Shown here: positions 1 to 12,981 of the stretch, piece by piece
Layout: each line of letters starts with the position of its first letter
Position numbering within the stretch: the stretch's first letter is position 1
DNA from: Euryodendron excelsum
Lineage: Eukaryota > Streptophyta > Magnoliopsida > Ericales > Pentaphylacaceae
Length of the DNA: 64,000 nt
Direction: 5' to 3'
Assembly: GCA_033060915.1 (NCBI GenBank)
Contig: CM065396.1
Span: 3,407,501-3,471,500, forward strand
Translations under genes and position numbers: made by a program
The notes under the pieces: generated by a model
Database searches by the model: none
Told to the model about the DNA's origin: nothing
Seen by the model: only the letters and a program-made list of their open reading frames with translations

Positions 1-621
1 TTCTCCTAATTTGAATTTGGATGACTCGTAATGTCGTCTTGCTGTAAATTATAATTGTACTTGTTTCACACAGAAAACAGTTTAAGGTTGCATTGTCTCA
101 TTCATTTTCATTTCTTAGTTAGCTTTGTGTAGCTTCTTTTGCTACCCTATATTGATGACCATGTGCTGGATTGAGTTATGCTAAATGCTGAGGATAAAAA
201 TATTTAAGTTTCACGTTCTCTAACATCTTAAGCTTCTAAATGAGGTGATTGTTAGCATGGTATGAGAGCAGGAAGACCATATGTTTGAAATCCACCACCT
301 ACCTGATAAATATATAACACTTGCACGTGTTTGGAAAGCTCATAGAGGAGAGTTTGCCCACACGTGAGGACCTGTGTTGAGGATATAAATATTTAGTTGA
401 CACCCTTTCTAAAAACTTAAATCTTTTAGATGAAATGGTTGTGATATAGACTATAGTCACACAAGTTAGTTTTATTATTCCCTTTAACATGTTCTTTCAA
501 GTTCTGAATATGTGTCATTCTTAGGTCTTATCTATGTTGAATAAACATGACTACTGATTTTGGACAACTTACTTGCAATGTTGCTTCTATTGCTTATATA
601 AAATTTTCTGGTCCAATACAG
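1..621 (+). other. Intron (part) of the aspartic protease gene
   Basis: This stretch precedes the acceptor CCAATACAG at 613-621. It is AT-rich, has no coding similarity I recognise and no clear repeat. The upstream exon lies outside the window. Confidence 0.7.
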
Positions 622-846
622 GTGTGGGGCTAAACAATCCGGGCAGCTAGGTACATCTTCTCAAGCACTTGATGGCATCGTTGGTTTTGGACAAGCAAAT
701 TCGTCCATGATATCACAGCTAGCATTGGCTGGAAAGGTGAAAAAAATGTTTGCACATTGCTTGGATGGTACTAATGGAGGTGGAATCTTTGCTATTGGAC
801 AACCTGTGCAACCAAAACTAAAGTCAACTCCATTGATCCGGAATCA
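622..846 (+). CDS. Aspartic protease exon (first in window)
   Basis: Starts after CAG at 621 with one base completing a glycine codon and ends with two bases (CA) before donor GTATGT. It encodes the [18 protein letters not shown] flap-to-core region and [17 protein letters not shown], with the Cys residues usual in plant atypical aspartic proteases. Confidence 0.92.
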
Positions 847-3800
847 GTATGTGATTTTACATCACAATTCTTTATTTGCTGTGAAACTACATGTTATTTT
901 TATTATTTGTATGGCGTTTGTCTTCTTTCCATTTGATATTCTTTGAACTTTTTGCATCCATTTTTATGTAAGTGGCCATTTACAGTTTTATTTCTGACTG
1001 AAGTTCTTTAGAAGCAAAACAATTTTTCCCAATCATAGTATGTGATTTCATTGTCACCACTTCTGTGATATTTCTCTCTTTCTCCTTTTATAATTTTCTT
1101 CTTGTTCGGACTTAGTGTAAATATAGTTTTATTTTATGTTTTTTGTTTGTTTTCGTATGCTCGGAATTAGTTCCATTTCCCATATTATATGCGTCAAATT
1201 ATTGAAATATTTGAACCAGGTAGAGATAGGGCTGCAAATCAGGCAGTCTCAACCTGAGCAACCTGAGCCCAGCCTAATTTTTGATCGGGCTTGGACAACT
1301 GTTTAGAACTTGGGGCAAGCTTGGGCTCAAAAAGTCAACCCAACTTTAATTGGGCCTGGGCCTGGCAGAAGGCTCTGGCAACCCAAGCTAACTCGAAGCC
1401 TGACCTCAGTTTTATATATAAATGTTGTATTTATTGGTGTATGTGTATTATAATTTCTTTTTTCAACCATAGGATTGCTTTCCAAATGGAAACTTAAAAA
1501 TTCAAATTGTTATACACGAGAATTTTTTGAGCACCCTTTCCTCTAAATATATGGGCCCCAGATTCTCAAAGTAATTGTTTCTCCTTTGTTTAAAGTTCAA
1601 TCACTCAAAACTCTCCTTTAAGGAGGCCCTGGTGGAACCCTCAACCTGATGGTATATGAGGTCAGATGAAGAAGAAGAGATGCATTTAGAAAGTCCAGGG
1701 TAGAAAACTGATGAGATGCCCCTAAGAGCCATGGCCGAAAATCACCATGTCACAAGACGAGCTACAACAAGTTTGTGCTCCTTGGAGAAAGGTGGTTATT
1801 GTCAAACTATTAGGTAAAATAGTAGGGTATTAATTGCTCCACAAATGGCATGAACTATGGAAATACCTCATATGCTAGCTCAGAGTGACAGGATACTAAC
1901 CAACCACCAAAAGCACTGAAGACATCTGACCAATGATGGGAGTTGCTTAATTTATGGATACAATTCAAAGAGGTCTCTTCAACGTCTTCATGCAACGAGG
2001 GACTCTCAATTTCCATCGATAATTTGGAAGCAATTGATCAGAACAAACAAGCATGAGAATTTTTTCTTATTGCCTTTGCAGAGATGGACTGACAAAAACC
2101 TTCAAAATGCTAATTGGTCGGAGAGTGCCTCAGACCAGTGGCAACTTTTTTCATAGTGGCTCTGTATGTGCTCTGGTTTTGGCATACCAAATAGATTAAT
2201 GACTCTTTATTTGTTCTACCTTGTGATCCAATGGCAATTATTCAAAGCAGAGTGAGGGAATTTGAGATGGCTAAGACCATGAATAATCAACAGCAGCATG
2301 CTATCTTTGTGGTTAGATGGAAACCTCCTCTCCAAAATTATATCAAGGCGAATGTTAATGGAACTTACCTGGGAAATCCAGGTGTAGCAGGTATTGGAGG
2401 GGTGATCCGTGATACCTCCAGCCTTTGGCTAGCAGGCTTCACTTTGAGAGTGAGCTGGACATCAGCCCTAACAGCAGAGCTATGGGCAATCTGGCAAGGC
2501 CTTGAGGTGGCTTGGTACTGTGGTCACAGATTTTTAGTAATGGAATCAGATTTGCATGAAGCCCTTCAGTTGATGCAGTAGCCGGAATTCAGTCATCCCG
2601 ATTTTAACCTTATTTAGAAATCCACAAGACTTCTGGAGCTTGATTGGGAATGTAATATTCATCATGTGTGGAGGGAATCTAATGGTAATGGATGTGTGGA
2701 TTGGCTGGAAAAAGGCTCCTTGCAGGGCCCCTTGGAGCTATCCGTTTTACTGGAGCCCCCTGAATTGCTCAGACCTTTGTTGGTGATAGATACCTCAGAC
2801 GGGGTTTATTGTCAGAGAATTCCTTTGTGGATCTGTTGCATATATGAATAGTTACATATATTTGTCTCTCTGTTATATATAAAGATTTTCTTAGTTATTT
2901 GGTTGACATTGGCATTTTGTTTTCCAAATTTGAAAGATGCTCATGTTGTTTTTTCCCCTTTTTTCGACATAGGAAATAGGAGAATTTTCTCTCTCCCCCC
3001 ATTGTGAGTATGGAACATTTGTGTTCTTGTAGGAAATGTTTTCTTTCTTGGTGTTTGGTTTCCTCCATGAATGGTTTTTGTGTTCAAAAGCTCCAAATGG
3101 CCTAAAAAAGTAGGGCAACTTGGGCTTAACCTGAACTTATAAGATCGGCATTGGGTTGCGCTTCAGTTGGCCACCTCGGGCTGAACGTCGGGTTCAGTGC
3201 CTGGACAAATTTTGGCCTGACTCATATTTAACCTAAGTGTGCAAGTTACGAGTATAATTATTAATTGCTCTTAAGTGATATTGTTGTCTGGTTGGAGAAC
3301 TTTCCTTTTAGTATCTGGTGATTGAAATATATTTTTAGTGGACTTTGTACTGCATGGCATTCTTTTAGTATTCATGTCTGCTTTAGTTCCTTAATCAGGT
3401 TTGATCTTGGCTTAAGAATCTTGTCTGAATTACAGTTCTATTACCATCTTAGGGCACATTACAATATTATTTTGAAGACAATTGTGGTGGGTCGTGATGT
3501 TCTGCAACTACCCACAGATGTATTGGACACTGATTCTGGGAAAGCGATGATAATTGATAGTGGTACAACCTTGGCATATCTCGCAGATGAGTTGTTTAAC
3601 CCACTTATGAGAAAGGTATGCCAATCATTTCTGAGCATATTCATTTGGAGTTTGTCTATTAGAATAACATGCTCTTCCTTCTTTTTTTTTTTTATGGCAA
3701 TCAGATTATGGCTGCGCAACCTGATTTGAAATTGCATACCGTTGAGCAGCAGTTCACATGCTTCCAGTTCACTGGAAAGTAAGGACCCTTATCCTGGGCG

Positions 3801-6800
3801 ATTTTTACTTCTTTCTATTAAGTAAATGTCTGGAGAGCTTGTATATCATGAGATTTACTAGCTTCAAGAATTTCACTTTTTGTTTTAGATTTGCATGGTC
3901 ATCTGCATAATTATTTATATATATGTAACTATATTTTTTTTTTCTGTGTCTAACTATCCTATAGACCAAGAAAGCCCTTTTCTAAGAAGCATGGATACTT
4001 TTAAGAAGGTGTTGTATCCGTGGTAGACACCGACACTTTTCGAATACTCCCCAACACTTTTCATATATGCATCCAAAGATATCCTATTATTGTTTTTGAA
4101 TTTTTTAGAGCTAAACATGTTTCAGACACTTGGGTGGGACACTTGTCCATCACTTAGACACATGAAATGCATTGCGAGTTTGTGCAAGTTTGAAGAAAAT
4201 GAACATATACATAGCAAACAAGGATATATGTGTATACTTTTTGCCGTATTCCCTCTGTGTCCGTATGCTCCTTTTGACTGACACCTTATGTTTTTTGCTT
4301 TCCTTGGAGGGTAAGATGAGTAGTAAGGGTTTCAAGAGCTGTATAGAATTTCATTTGGATTATCCAATTGCATGGGGGGTTTTTCAGTAGGTAATACTTG
4401 AGCAGATCATAGTGGCTTTTATTACCAGGTAAAGAATTCCGTATCCCACAGAGTATTGGTAACTTACAGATCTAGCTATGAAGCTTAGGAAAGTACTCAA
4501 AGAAAACTGAGAGAAGAGCGACACGGATGAAAAGGATATATGACTCAAGAAATTATGGTTTATTTACTGATTATGAATAACCCTGCTGCTGGGATTTCAC
4601 CACATGCAAGTTTATGGTGTCAAGTATGTAGAGTCCTTCGAGTCACGCCTACTGCTGATGTTTCCCCTTCTATTCAATTACTGAAGTAATTCCATTTCAT
4701 TGTCTTATAGTGCATTAAGGGGGTTGGTTTTTGACCCAGTTGTATTATATTCTTACATTGATAAAAGTAGGAGGGTATGATCCACTTGCATTCAAACCTT
4801 GTCTCTACTTGAACAAGCAAAATGGGAGGAACAACACTGTGGAGTACATGTTATCAGAAGCTCCTAATCTGATCTAGTACTATTCAACTAGAGGACAAGA
4901 GCCTAGATAACTTTTCAAGACAAACTAAATGTGGAATATACTATGGAAGTCTCTAAGCTCATTAAAATTTGCATTTTCCATGGGCAGAGAAAAATTGTGC
5001 ACATTTATATGCCCAACTTATGTCCTAAATAGGAATTCCAGAGAACGCTTTTTGTTATGTTTACTCTTCTTTTTTCTTGCCTGCTTGTGCTTCTGAAATA
5101 ACCTGGACAACACTTAGCTAGAAAGGAACTCTTATTAGCATGGAATTCAAGTTGGTAGAGAATTGTTGTACCCTTGTATATCTCAGCATCTGCTATGTAC
5201 GATGAAGAGATGAGTTATTCGGAGTATTGTTGTTGGAAAACTAGTTGCCCAAAAGCTTTAAGATGTTATTAAATGGTCTCAACTATATATATGAAGCTCT
5301 CAAAGCCCATCCCACATGCGATCACCTTTTGCATTTGGAGACTCAAAGAAATAGAATGGAGTGCAATCGCATAGTCATGATGAAGTGCAGAATAGAAAAA
5401 TAATGGTAGAACAAATAGACGCAGATATACTTGAAACCGAGACCTTCTAGAACTGAAGCTATGGTAACATGTTAGACAGCCAGTTGCCACAAAAGTTCAA
5501 GCATTTAGACTTTAGGGAGCCGGCCCGAACATTTATCCACCTCTCATTATAGTATAGCATGATCATCTCTAGAAAAATGTACCTGTAAAGGAAAGAAAAT
5601 ATTATTGGCAATTGTTGAATCATGTGGGTCCTGTTCTTGGTTTTGTTTGTGCCAAATAGATCTGTATAAACAGTCAAGTGTGTAGATTTATATTGAACAT
5701 AAAGAAATTTCTTTACTGTGTTTTTGTGATAAGTAATATAATATAGGTAATGGGGTGAGAGAGGCTCGAACTCTCGACCTCAGCCTAAAACAATGTTGAG
5801 AACTTCTTTTAAAAGTTCAAACGATCAAAAATTGCAAAAAGTTGCCATAATTCTGAAACAAAAGCAAGTAAGTTTTAGCTATGTTTTTATCATTTGAACT
5901 TGTAAAAGGAGTTCTCAGAGTAGTCATGCTTCCCATAGTTTATGTTTGTTGAATGTACCCTGTTAAGCAGCAATTTTTATTTTTTGTTCTCCATAGCTTG
6001 GGTGGTGTTAAATGGATTGAGGGATTCAGGGCTAACCAAGGATCAAAATTTCGTTTCGAGAGGTCGTTTCGGTTGGCTCAGAAACAGAAACGTTTAGGAA
6101 ACATTTCGGAAATATTTCGGAATATTTCGGAAACATTTCTACTATGAGAAATATTAAAATAGTAAAATACAATCTTTTGTATAAAAATTATACACCTTTT
6201 ATAAAAATTTTAAATTTGGGTTAATACAACTTATTGTTTAAGCATATAGCATTGTGTTTTGGTACATTTTTCTATATTTTAATGTGTTTTGATTGTAATA
6301 ATAGTGTTTCGTTATTCCACTAGTGTTTCTTTTCTGTCCCTTAGGAAACGGAAACGTTTCGGCCGTTTCGGTGGAAACAAATGGAAATTTTGTTCCTTGG
6401 GGCTAATGGGAGCGAGTTGACCGGAAAGGTCCTCTGAGAAGTTAACGACAGGCGCTAATTGGGCTGAGAACCACTAGAGGTGGAGGAGAGAGAGTCGAAG
6501 CGTTCCTAGGAAGGGAGAGAATGACAGTGTCCAAGCAATGAGAGAAAGAGAGCCTCTTAGCTTGTTGTTGGCTCCTTATTATGGTGGTGTGTTGATGTTT
6601 ACTGAGGGAAGGATTTTCCCCTTAGATAGGTGAGGGGGCCTCGGGGATTGAGCCAACTCGTGAGTGCTCAAGACTAGTTGGAGGTCAGCCCTGCAACTGA
6701 GATCCTCCCCAGAGGGTAGGCAGGATTCGGTCAGGTGTTAGTAGTTGAGCTACATTAAATGTCTTTTTTCTTGTTCTTCATAAATGCTCTGATAGCATGT

Positions 6801-9800
6801 ATTCAAGAGAGATCCATTGGAGATCTCTCTCTCTCTCTCTCAGACTAGTCAAGGGGCAATACCCTTGAAGGGGGGCGAGGCCGCCTTGATGAACCCTCAA
6901 CTCTAACTTCCAATCCAAAAGTCTCCTGATGGTCCCGCACTAGGTCGACCCCGAGAGGATCCCTAGGTCTTGCTCCCAATCTAGGTTGTTGAGTTGTTCT
7001 TTGGAGAATCCTAGCCAAGTGATAGAGAAGTGGCTCGATGGAGAGTACGCTCGGCGGAGAGGTTCTGTGGCCGAGCTAGGAGGTGCCCAGCGTAAAGCAA
7101 TAGGAGAGATGAACACAAGGCGGAGAGTCTCTCAGCTGGGCGAAGGGGATGCCTTGAGGCCATTCATGGGCGAGGGCCCTCTTGGTGCTTGAGCTAGGAG
7201 GAGATGCCTTACGCACTGTCCTTGGCTGGCGAGGCTCTACACTGAGGGGGGCATTATGGAGATACTTTGGTTGTCTAGTTGCGACCTTATTAGGCTGCCA
7301 CATGGGACCAAGTTTATGGGGGGAGGATGACATAGTGCTGATGTGGCCTGACACGTAGGAGATCTGATACCATGTACCTACAGGTGGCAGGATCCTTTAC
7401 ACTGCATTTGAGGAGGTGTGCTTGACACAAGGATGAGGCACAAAATATCAGTGCCCTCTTTTAGTTTTGCTTGTTTTTCATTAGTATGTATAGTGTACAT
7501 TAGAAACCCTTCAAGATTGGTAAGACAATGTTTAAACAAAGTTGTCAGATTCTTAATAGAGGGAAGGTAACATTAAACCCAAATTTAAAAGAAGCTATTC
7601 ATTTTTACTTGTCAACTGTAAAATTATTTTCTAAATTTGGTTGCATTTTAAAATTCTCAAATTTTGTTCTCTCTTTCTTTGTTTTGTTTTGTTTACCTAT
7701 GATAAGGAGGTAACTTTAATTCCTGCATAACTAAAAATTTCTTTTATGTGAGAGGTAATGAGTGGTTCTTGTCTGATCACTTCCACCATGTTGCTGGGAA
7801 AGAGACTCTAATTGAACCAAGCAGTCAATTAAAAGTTTTGCTTCATCCTTACGTCTCACAAAAGTCTCTATCCGTGAGTACCTCTGCTGCCCTTGCCCCA
7901 TCCTTGTTTAGTAGGTAAGCTCAACTTGGAAATCCAACTTGCTAGTACCCTAAATTGATGAACTTGACCAACTTCTTCAATTCCTTCATCTATAAATGGA
8001 ACCTTTTTGTCTCCTTTCACCCTCTGAATTAAGTTACCGTACCCAAATGATGCCCTTGGGTCATAGTTTCCTAACTTTGTGGCTGGCATACTTGTGAACC
8101 AACCAATTTGCAAGAGAAGGATGCCTCTTGTAGCATTTGGGAGTTATTTGAGTTGTATGAAAGGAAGCTTTCACATGATTTTTCCTCCTCTGGAGACGGG
8201 AGACACGAGGTGCATCAACTATTTTTAATTTTTATTTTATCATTCTCTTGGAATTTTAAGATGTTGATTTACAATCTCAAGGTCTATTAAAAGAGCTATT
8301 GATATAATGGGTCTGCTGTTGACAAGTATTATCTTTTGAGCTTACCTAGCTCCATTTTTTCCCCCTACTTTAAACCCCTATTTTTCTTTTTTCTTTTTGA
8401 AGCTAGATATTTTGCTAGAGTCAATTTTAATATCCTCATTTCTATCCTTCTAATCATTTCCCTTATTGTCATCAACTTAACTGCTAGTGTACCTCTGGAT
8501 TGAAATCCTTGGATTATCCTCAAACCCCTAAACCTTTAGAAAGCTTTGAGCACAATTTGTGTCCTTTTCCCTTCATTCGAACATTTCATTTGAAAAATCA
8601 ATTGTTAATATAAAAGTTCATTTTTCATAGATTCAATTGTTGACAAGATAGTCTCACATGCTTTGAATGAGAATGACGTACAAAAGAATCAAATATTTGG
8701 AGGGGAAGTCTTCCAATGCTTAAGCAATGTGCATTTTTGCTAGTGCTGAAACTCAGGCTTCACTTACATTAGAGTTTAACTCAAGACCAAGTCACCAAAC
8801 TCCATCACTGCTGGATCGTCTATATTATACATGGGTTTTTCCTAAAGATATAACACAAGTAATGCAATCAAGTGAAAGTAGCTAATGTCATGGAGAGTTA
8901 GATTAGCATTTTTGTTATCATGGTTGCACATCCATCATTTGAACTCCAACTGTTATTTAAATTTTTACATATCTGATTTGACCAATAGAGGTGATAAGAA
9001 TAATTCAATAAGCTGTTATCTTGTGTTTTATAGAAATAGGGGGCAGTATAATTCTTACCAAAAGGTCATCCATCATAGCCAACTTCCACTCAATCAAAGA
9101 GAATGATTTTCCCTTTGCCAGCCTAATACTAGTTCAACCCCTCTCATGAATAAATCATCACCAATTAACCAATTAACGAAGCTACTTGTTACAAATAACA
9201 TCTTGTTGCATTGAAACGTATAAATTTGATATGTACGTAAGTATTCATTGCAATACAGGAGTAGTTGAGTAGGCGTGTTAGTTACATCATTGCGATTTTT
9301 TATGGCCCAATTCACATCCTTGAATTTTAATGTGGTTGTATTGATGATCTGAAGATCCTGCATTATGTTGTCTTTTCCTACACCCTTGCAGTGTTGATGA
9401 TGGATTCCCAGCTGTCACTTTTCATTTTGAGAATTCACTTTCACTGACAGTTTATCCTCATGAATATCTGTTTCACATTCATGTAAGTAATCTGCGACTC
9501 AGACCTTGACGAAACTTCTCTTCTGTTTTATATGATCCATTAACATGGTTGCTTCTTGTGATTAAATTTGTAGTAGTATACATTATTTGGTATTAATTTT
9601 GAAATCACACGCTCATTGCAAGGTTAGGTAATCAACTTCATCTTTTTGACATCATTAGTTGTAGGAAGATTGATTTATTTATTTATTTCTTTAATGGTAA
9701 TGGGGTTCAACAAAATCTATAAAATCTAATAGGAAAGGCTATGAGAAGCTACGTTACATGGACTGCCCTAAATTTGTCCGATACCTGTGTAATGGGACGT

Positions 9801-12800
9801 GTCAGACATGGTGACATGTCTAGTTGGACATGCACCGGACAAGTAGATGTTTGTTGTAAACACCATTTTACTGTAACAAGAATGAAGTACTTAATAAATA
9901 TGAAATCTAGCTATGTCATAGTGTCCTTACACATGAAAATTTGATGAATCCAACATACAAGTGCCTACAGCCAAGTCCATGTAAAATAGATGAGAAGTGT
10001 GGCATAATCTCATCACATTAGTTAGTCTGTGACAGGAAGTAGTGACTCGTAATTACTTTCTCAAAGCAGTAGTGACCATCAAGTTTGTACTTCGGCATAT
10101 TCTTTTTGTGAATATTGTATGTCTATATGACTTAAGTATGTTTAACAAAATATTTTATGTTGTCCTTTTTCACCTTTGTTGATTTTCCATTGTGAAGTTC
10201 GGTATAAGAAATTTTAGTTGGAGTTTTAAATCGGGTTCCAATTTTAGTGCTGGTTATAATAGTATTGTGTAGATGGCACAAAGAATTGGAAAGCAAGATT
10301 GCAGTTCCGGAGTATAAGAAAAGGACCATGCAGAAAATATAGAGGGTCTTGCTAATGAGGGCACATTTTAAGCATGTTTGGTTTGGTTGTACAAAGTGTT
10401 GGAAAATTGTGTTTTCACATTTTCCAACACTTTGTACAAGCAGACAAAGCTTGCTTAAAATGTGCTCTGAGGGCGCATGTTAACATTTGCCAAATATAAA
10501 ATTTGTTGTCCTGTTGCTTGACAGCTTAGGTCTTGAAATCATACAAGGATCCAATCTTTGGAATATGTTAAAAACTTGAAAGCACAGGTAGTTATGCTGT
10601 GGCTTCTTTATTATCAAGCAAGCGTTTGAAATATGGAGGGAAATTGCATTGTTGAATGCTTTGGAGTTTATGTAAAGATGATTTTTCTTGAACTCTAGAA
10701 TCCTTAGCCCTATGAGAGGATTGTGTCAACCAAAAGTGTAGAAGCATATTTGTAAGCAAGTTAACCAACAAAAGGAATCGATTGTGCTATTTGTCCTTGA
10801 ATCTGAGCTTTGTGTTACTTCTTCCAGGAGATGGCAGATCCAGGACATCCCAATTGGATTTAGTGGGATGACAGTTTCCCATAAGAAATTTATGGAATGA
10901 AAATTTTGATAAAATCACCTTACATTGTAAAATCTTTGTTCATAAGAACGTGTCCATGTAGAAAATGTAATGCACTGTAGAGGACTAACTCTTGGACACA
11001 AAAATCTAATATGATGAAATTAGCTAGTGCATCCCGAGGAGGCAATAAGCATTGGGACTCTACTTATTGAGTAGGCAAAACCTACTGCGCTATGGACGGC
11101 ATGGGTAATGAAGTTCGCAAGAGAGTATGCTTCAGTTACGAATTTTGGATGTTGGAATTTTTGGACATAAAAGGATAGATTCTCCAAATTTGATCATATT
11201 TAAGTAGGTTGTCAGCATGAAACTGAGTAGATAACTATGTGGGAATTTGAAAATAGAAGATACAAGTTTTGACACATGATTTATATTTTTACACAAGGAT
11301 TAATTCATTACAAGGAGATCTAGTTCTCTTTGAACTCACTAGGGCTGAACTCCAGCAGGTTCAGTTGAGCTAGCGGTATGACCAAGCCCAACCCGAGGTG
11401 TACCTAGATCTGCCCAGGCTCAACCGACCAAGCCTGAGCTCAATCTTGACATGCCTAGCCCAACCCCACCCCTACAACAATTTAACAAGCTCGGGTCGTG
11501 TTCAGGTTACTGAATTCAAAATTTCACGCCATAGGTTCTCAAGCTTTTTAGCTCTCACAACTTTTAGCTATGGCACTTCAAGTTCGAGTAGCAGTTTGAA
11601 AAGAAAATGGAAAGTTTAGTTCATCATATTGGTGACGATCAAAAAGATATAAAATAAATAAAGAGGGAGAACTAACACTTCCACTGTGACCATAATTAAC
11701 AAAAAGTAACAAATCAATTCAAGGGAACATAGCTCCTAACCTTGAAGAAAATGGTCCCTCTTGACAAAAGTTTACCAAATAAATGGTTGAAAACATTAGG
11801 TTAATGAAGCTGTGTGAATAAAATTGCTTATCCTATTATTAGTGTTAAGTCACCACTTGACCAAAAAGCTTAAGCTAAGGCTTAGGGCCCATTTGGTACA
11901 GCTCTTTTTTGAAAAAAACCTGCTTAAAATAAGCACAACAGAAAAGCAAGCTTAAAAAAAGTTTGAATAGGGCATTTGGTAACCTGTCAAAAAGCTGATT
12001 TTTTGACAAAAAGCTTGGATAGGACGTTTGGTATAAATTTAAAGCTTTTTTTGCTACTTATATAAAAATGACAATAGTACCCTCAATAGTGGACAAAAAT
12101 AATTGACAAATTTTGGGTTTAATTCACTTATGAGCAAGTTTATATCAGAAAAACCCACTTACATACAAATTTAACGGCGAAATTACACAATTTGAAACCT
12201 AATGTCAAGTTTGTCCAAATTAACCCAGCATACAGTTGGGTTTATTTTAGTCAGTAAACACACAATGTCTAATAAAACCCATGTTTTTGCAAAATCCCCA
12301 ATCTAAATTAATCAAAAGCCGAAACCCTAAATGTCAATATATACTCAAAAATTACTTCCCAAAAGAAATATATTTCAAAATTTCTCAAAGGTTTTGGGTT
12401 TCTTTCACCCAATCAACACAGAATCTGAAAGAAAAGTAGTGTTTATACAAAAGCTCCGAGTCAATTTTGAGAAAACACAAAACTAGAATTCATTCGAGTA
12501 CAAAAATTCTCAGAGCTGTTGGTTTGTTTCATCTCATAGCACATATACCTACAACCATAAACCAAACCCCCAAGTAAAACTCCATAAAGCAAAACCTAGG
12601 TAAGCCACTAGTTGATGACAATGGACTTAATGAAAGGCTTATGCCTTGTAGTATATGCTTGCACCATGTTGCAGTAGTGGAGAGCCACAAATCGAGGTGA
12701 GTGACAAAGAAGGGTCGGTGTTGTGGTGGGTTCATAAAGGGATACGGGAGTCATTTGGTAAAACATATGAGGGAGACATGGTCGAAGGGGTGGTAGGAGA

Positions 12801-12938
12801 CAATGGAGATGGCAGTCTTGCATACGTGGTGGGCGTTGGAGGGGACATATGGTGGTGCTAGGGTGGCTTACAACGATGTACACACAGAGGAGGAGGGGAG
12901 GGGGGGGGGTCTGTCGTGATGGGAATTGGGGAAGACGA

Positions 12939-12981
<43 letters not shown>

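Larger units (their letters stand above)
3779..9391 (+). other. 5.6-kb intron with MITE and GC-rich repeat-like block
   Basis: Contains a MITE with TSD at 6036-6400, a GC-richer unclassified block at about 6410-7440 and a CT microsatellite at 6823-6841. At 5755-5790 the minus strand has a short tRNA B-box-like sequence, but no complete SINE or tRNA could be built around it. The rest is unassigned AT-rich sequence. Confidence 0.6.

Noticed and set aside
5755..5790. tRNA-like B box on the minus strand (GAGTTCGAGCCTC)
   Set aside because: No A box, acceptor stem or cloverleaf could be assembled, so neither a tRNA gene nor a complete SINE is claimed.
12529..12883. Overlapping ORFs on both strands
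   Set aside because: They lie within the nested Harbinger-like element, show low complexity, and have no transposase motif.
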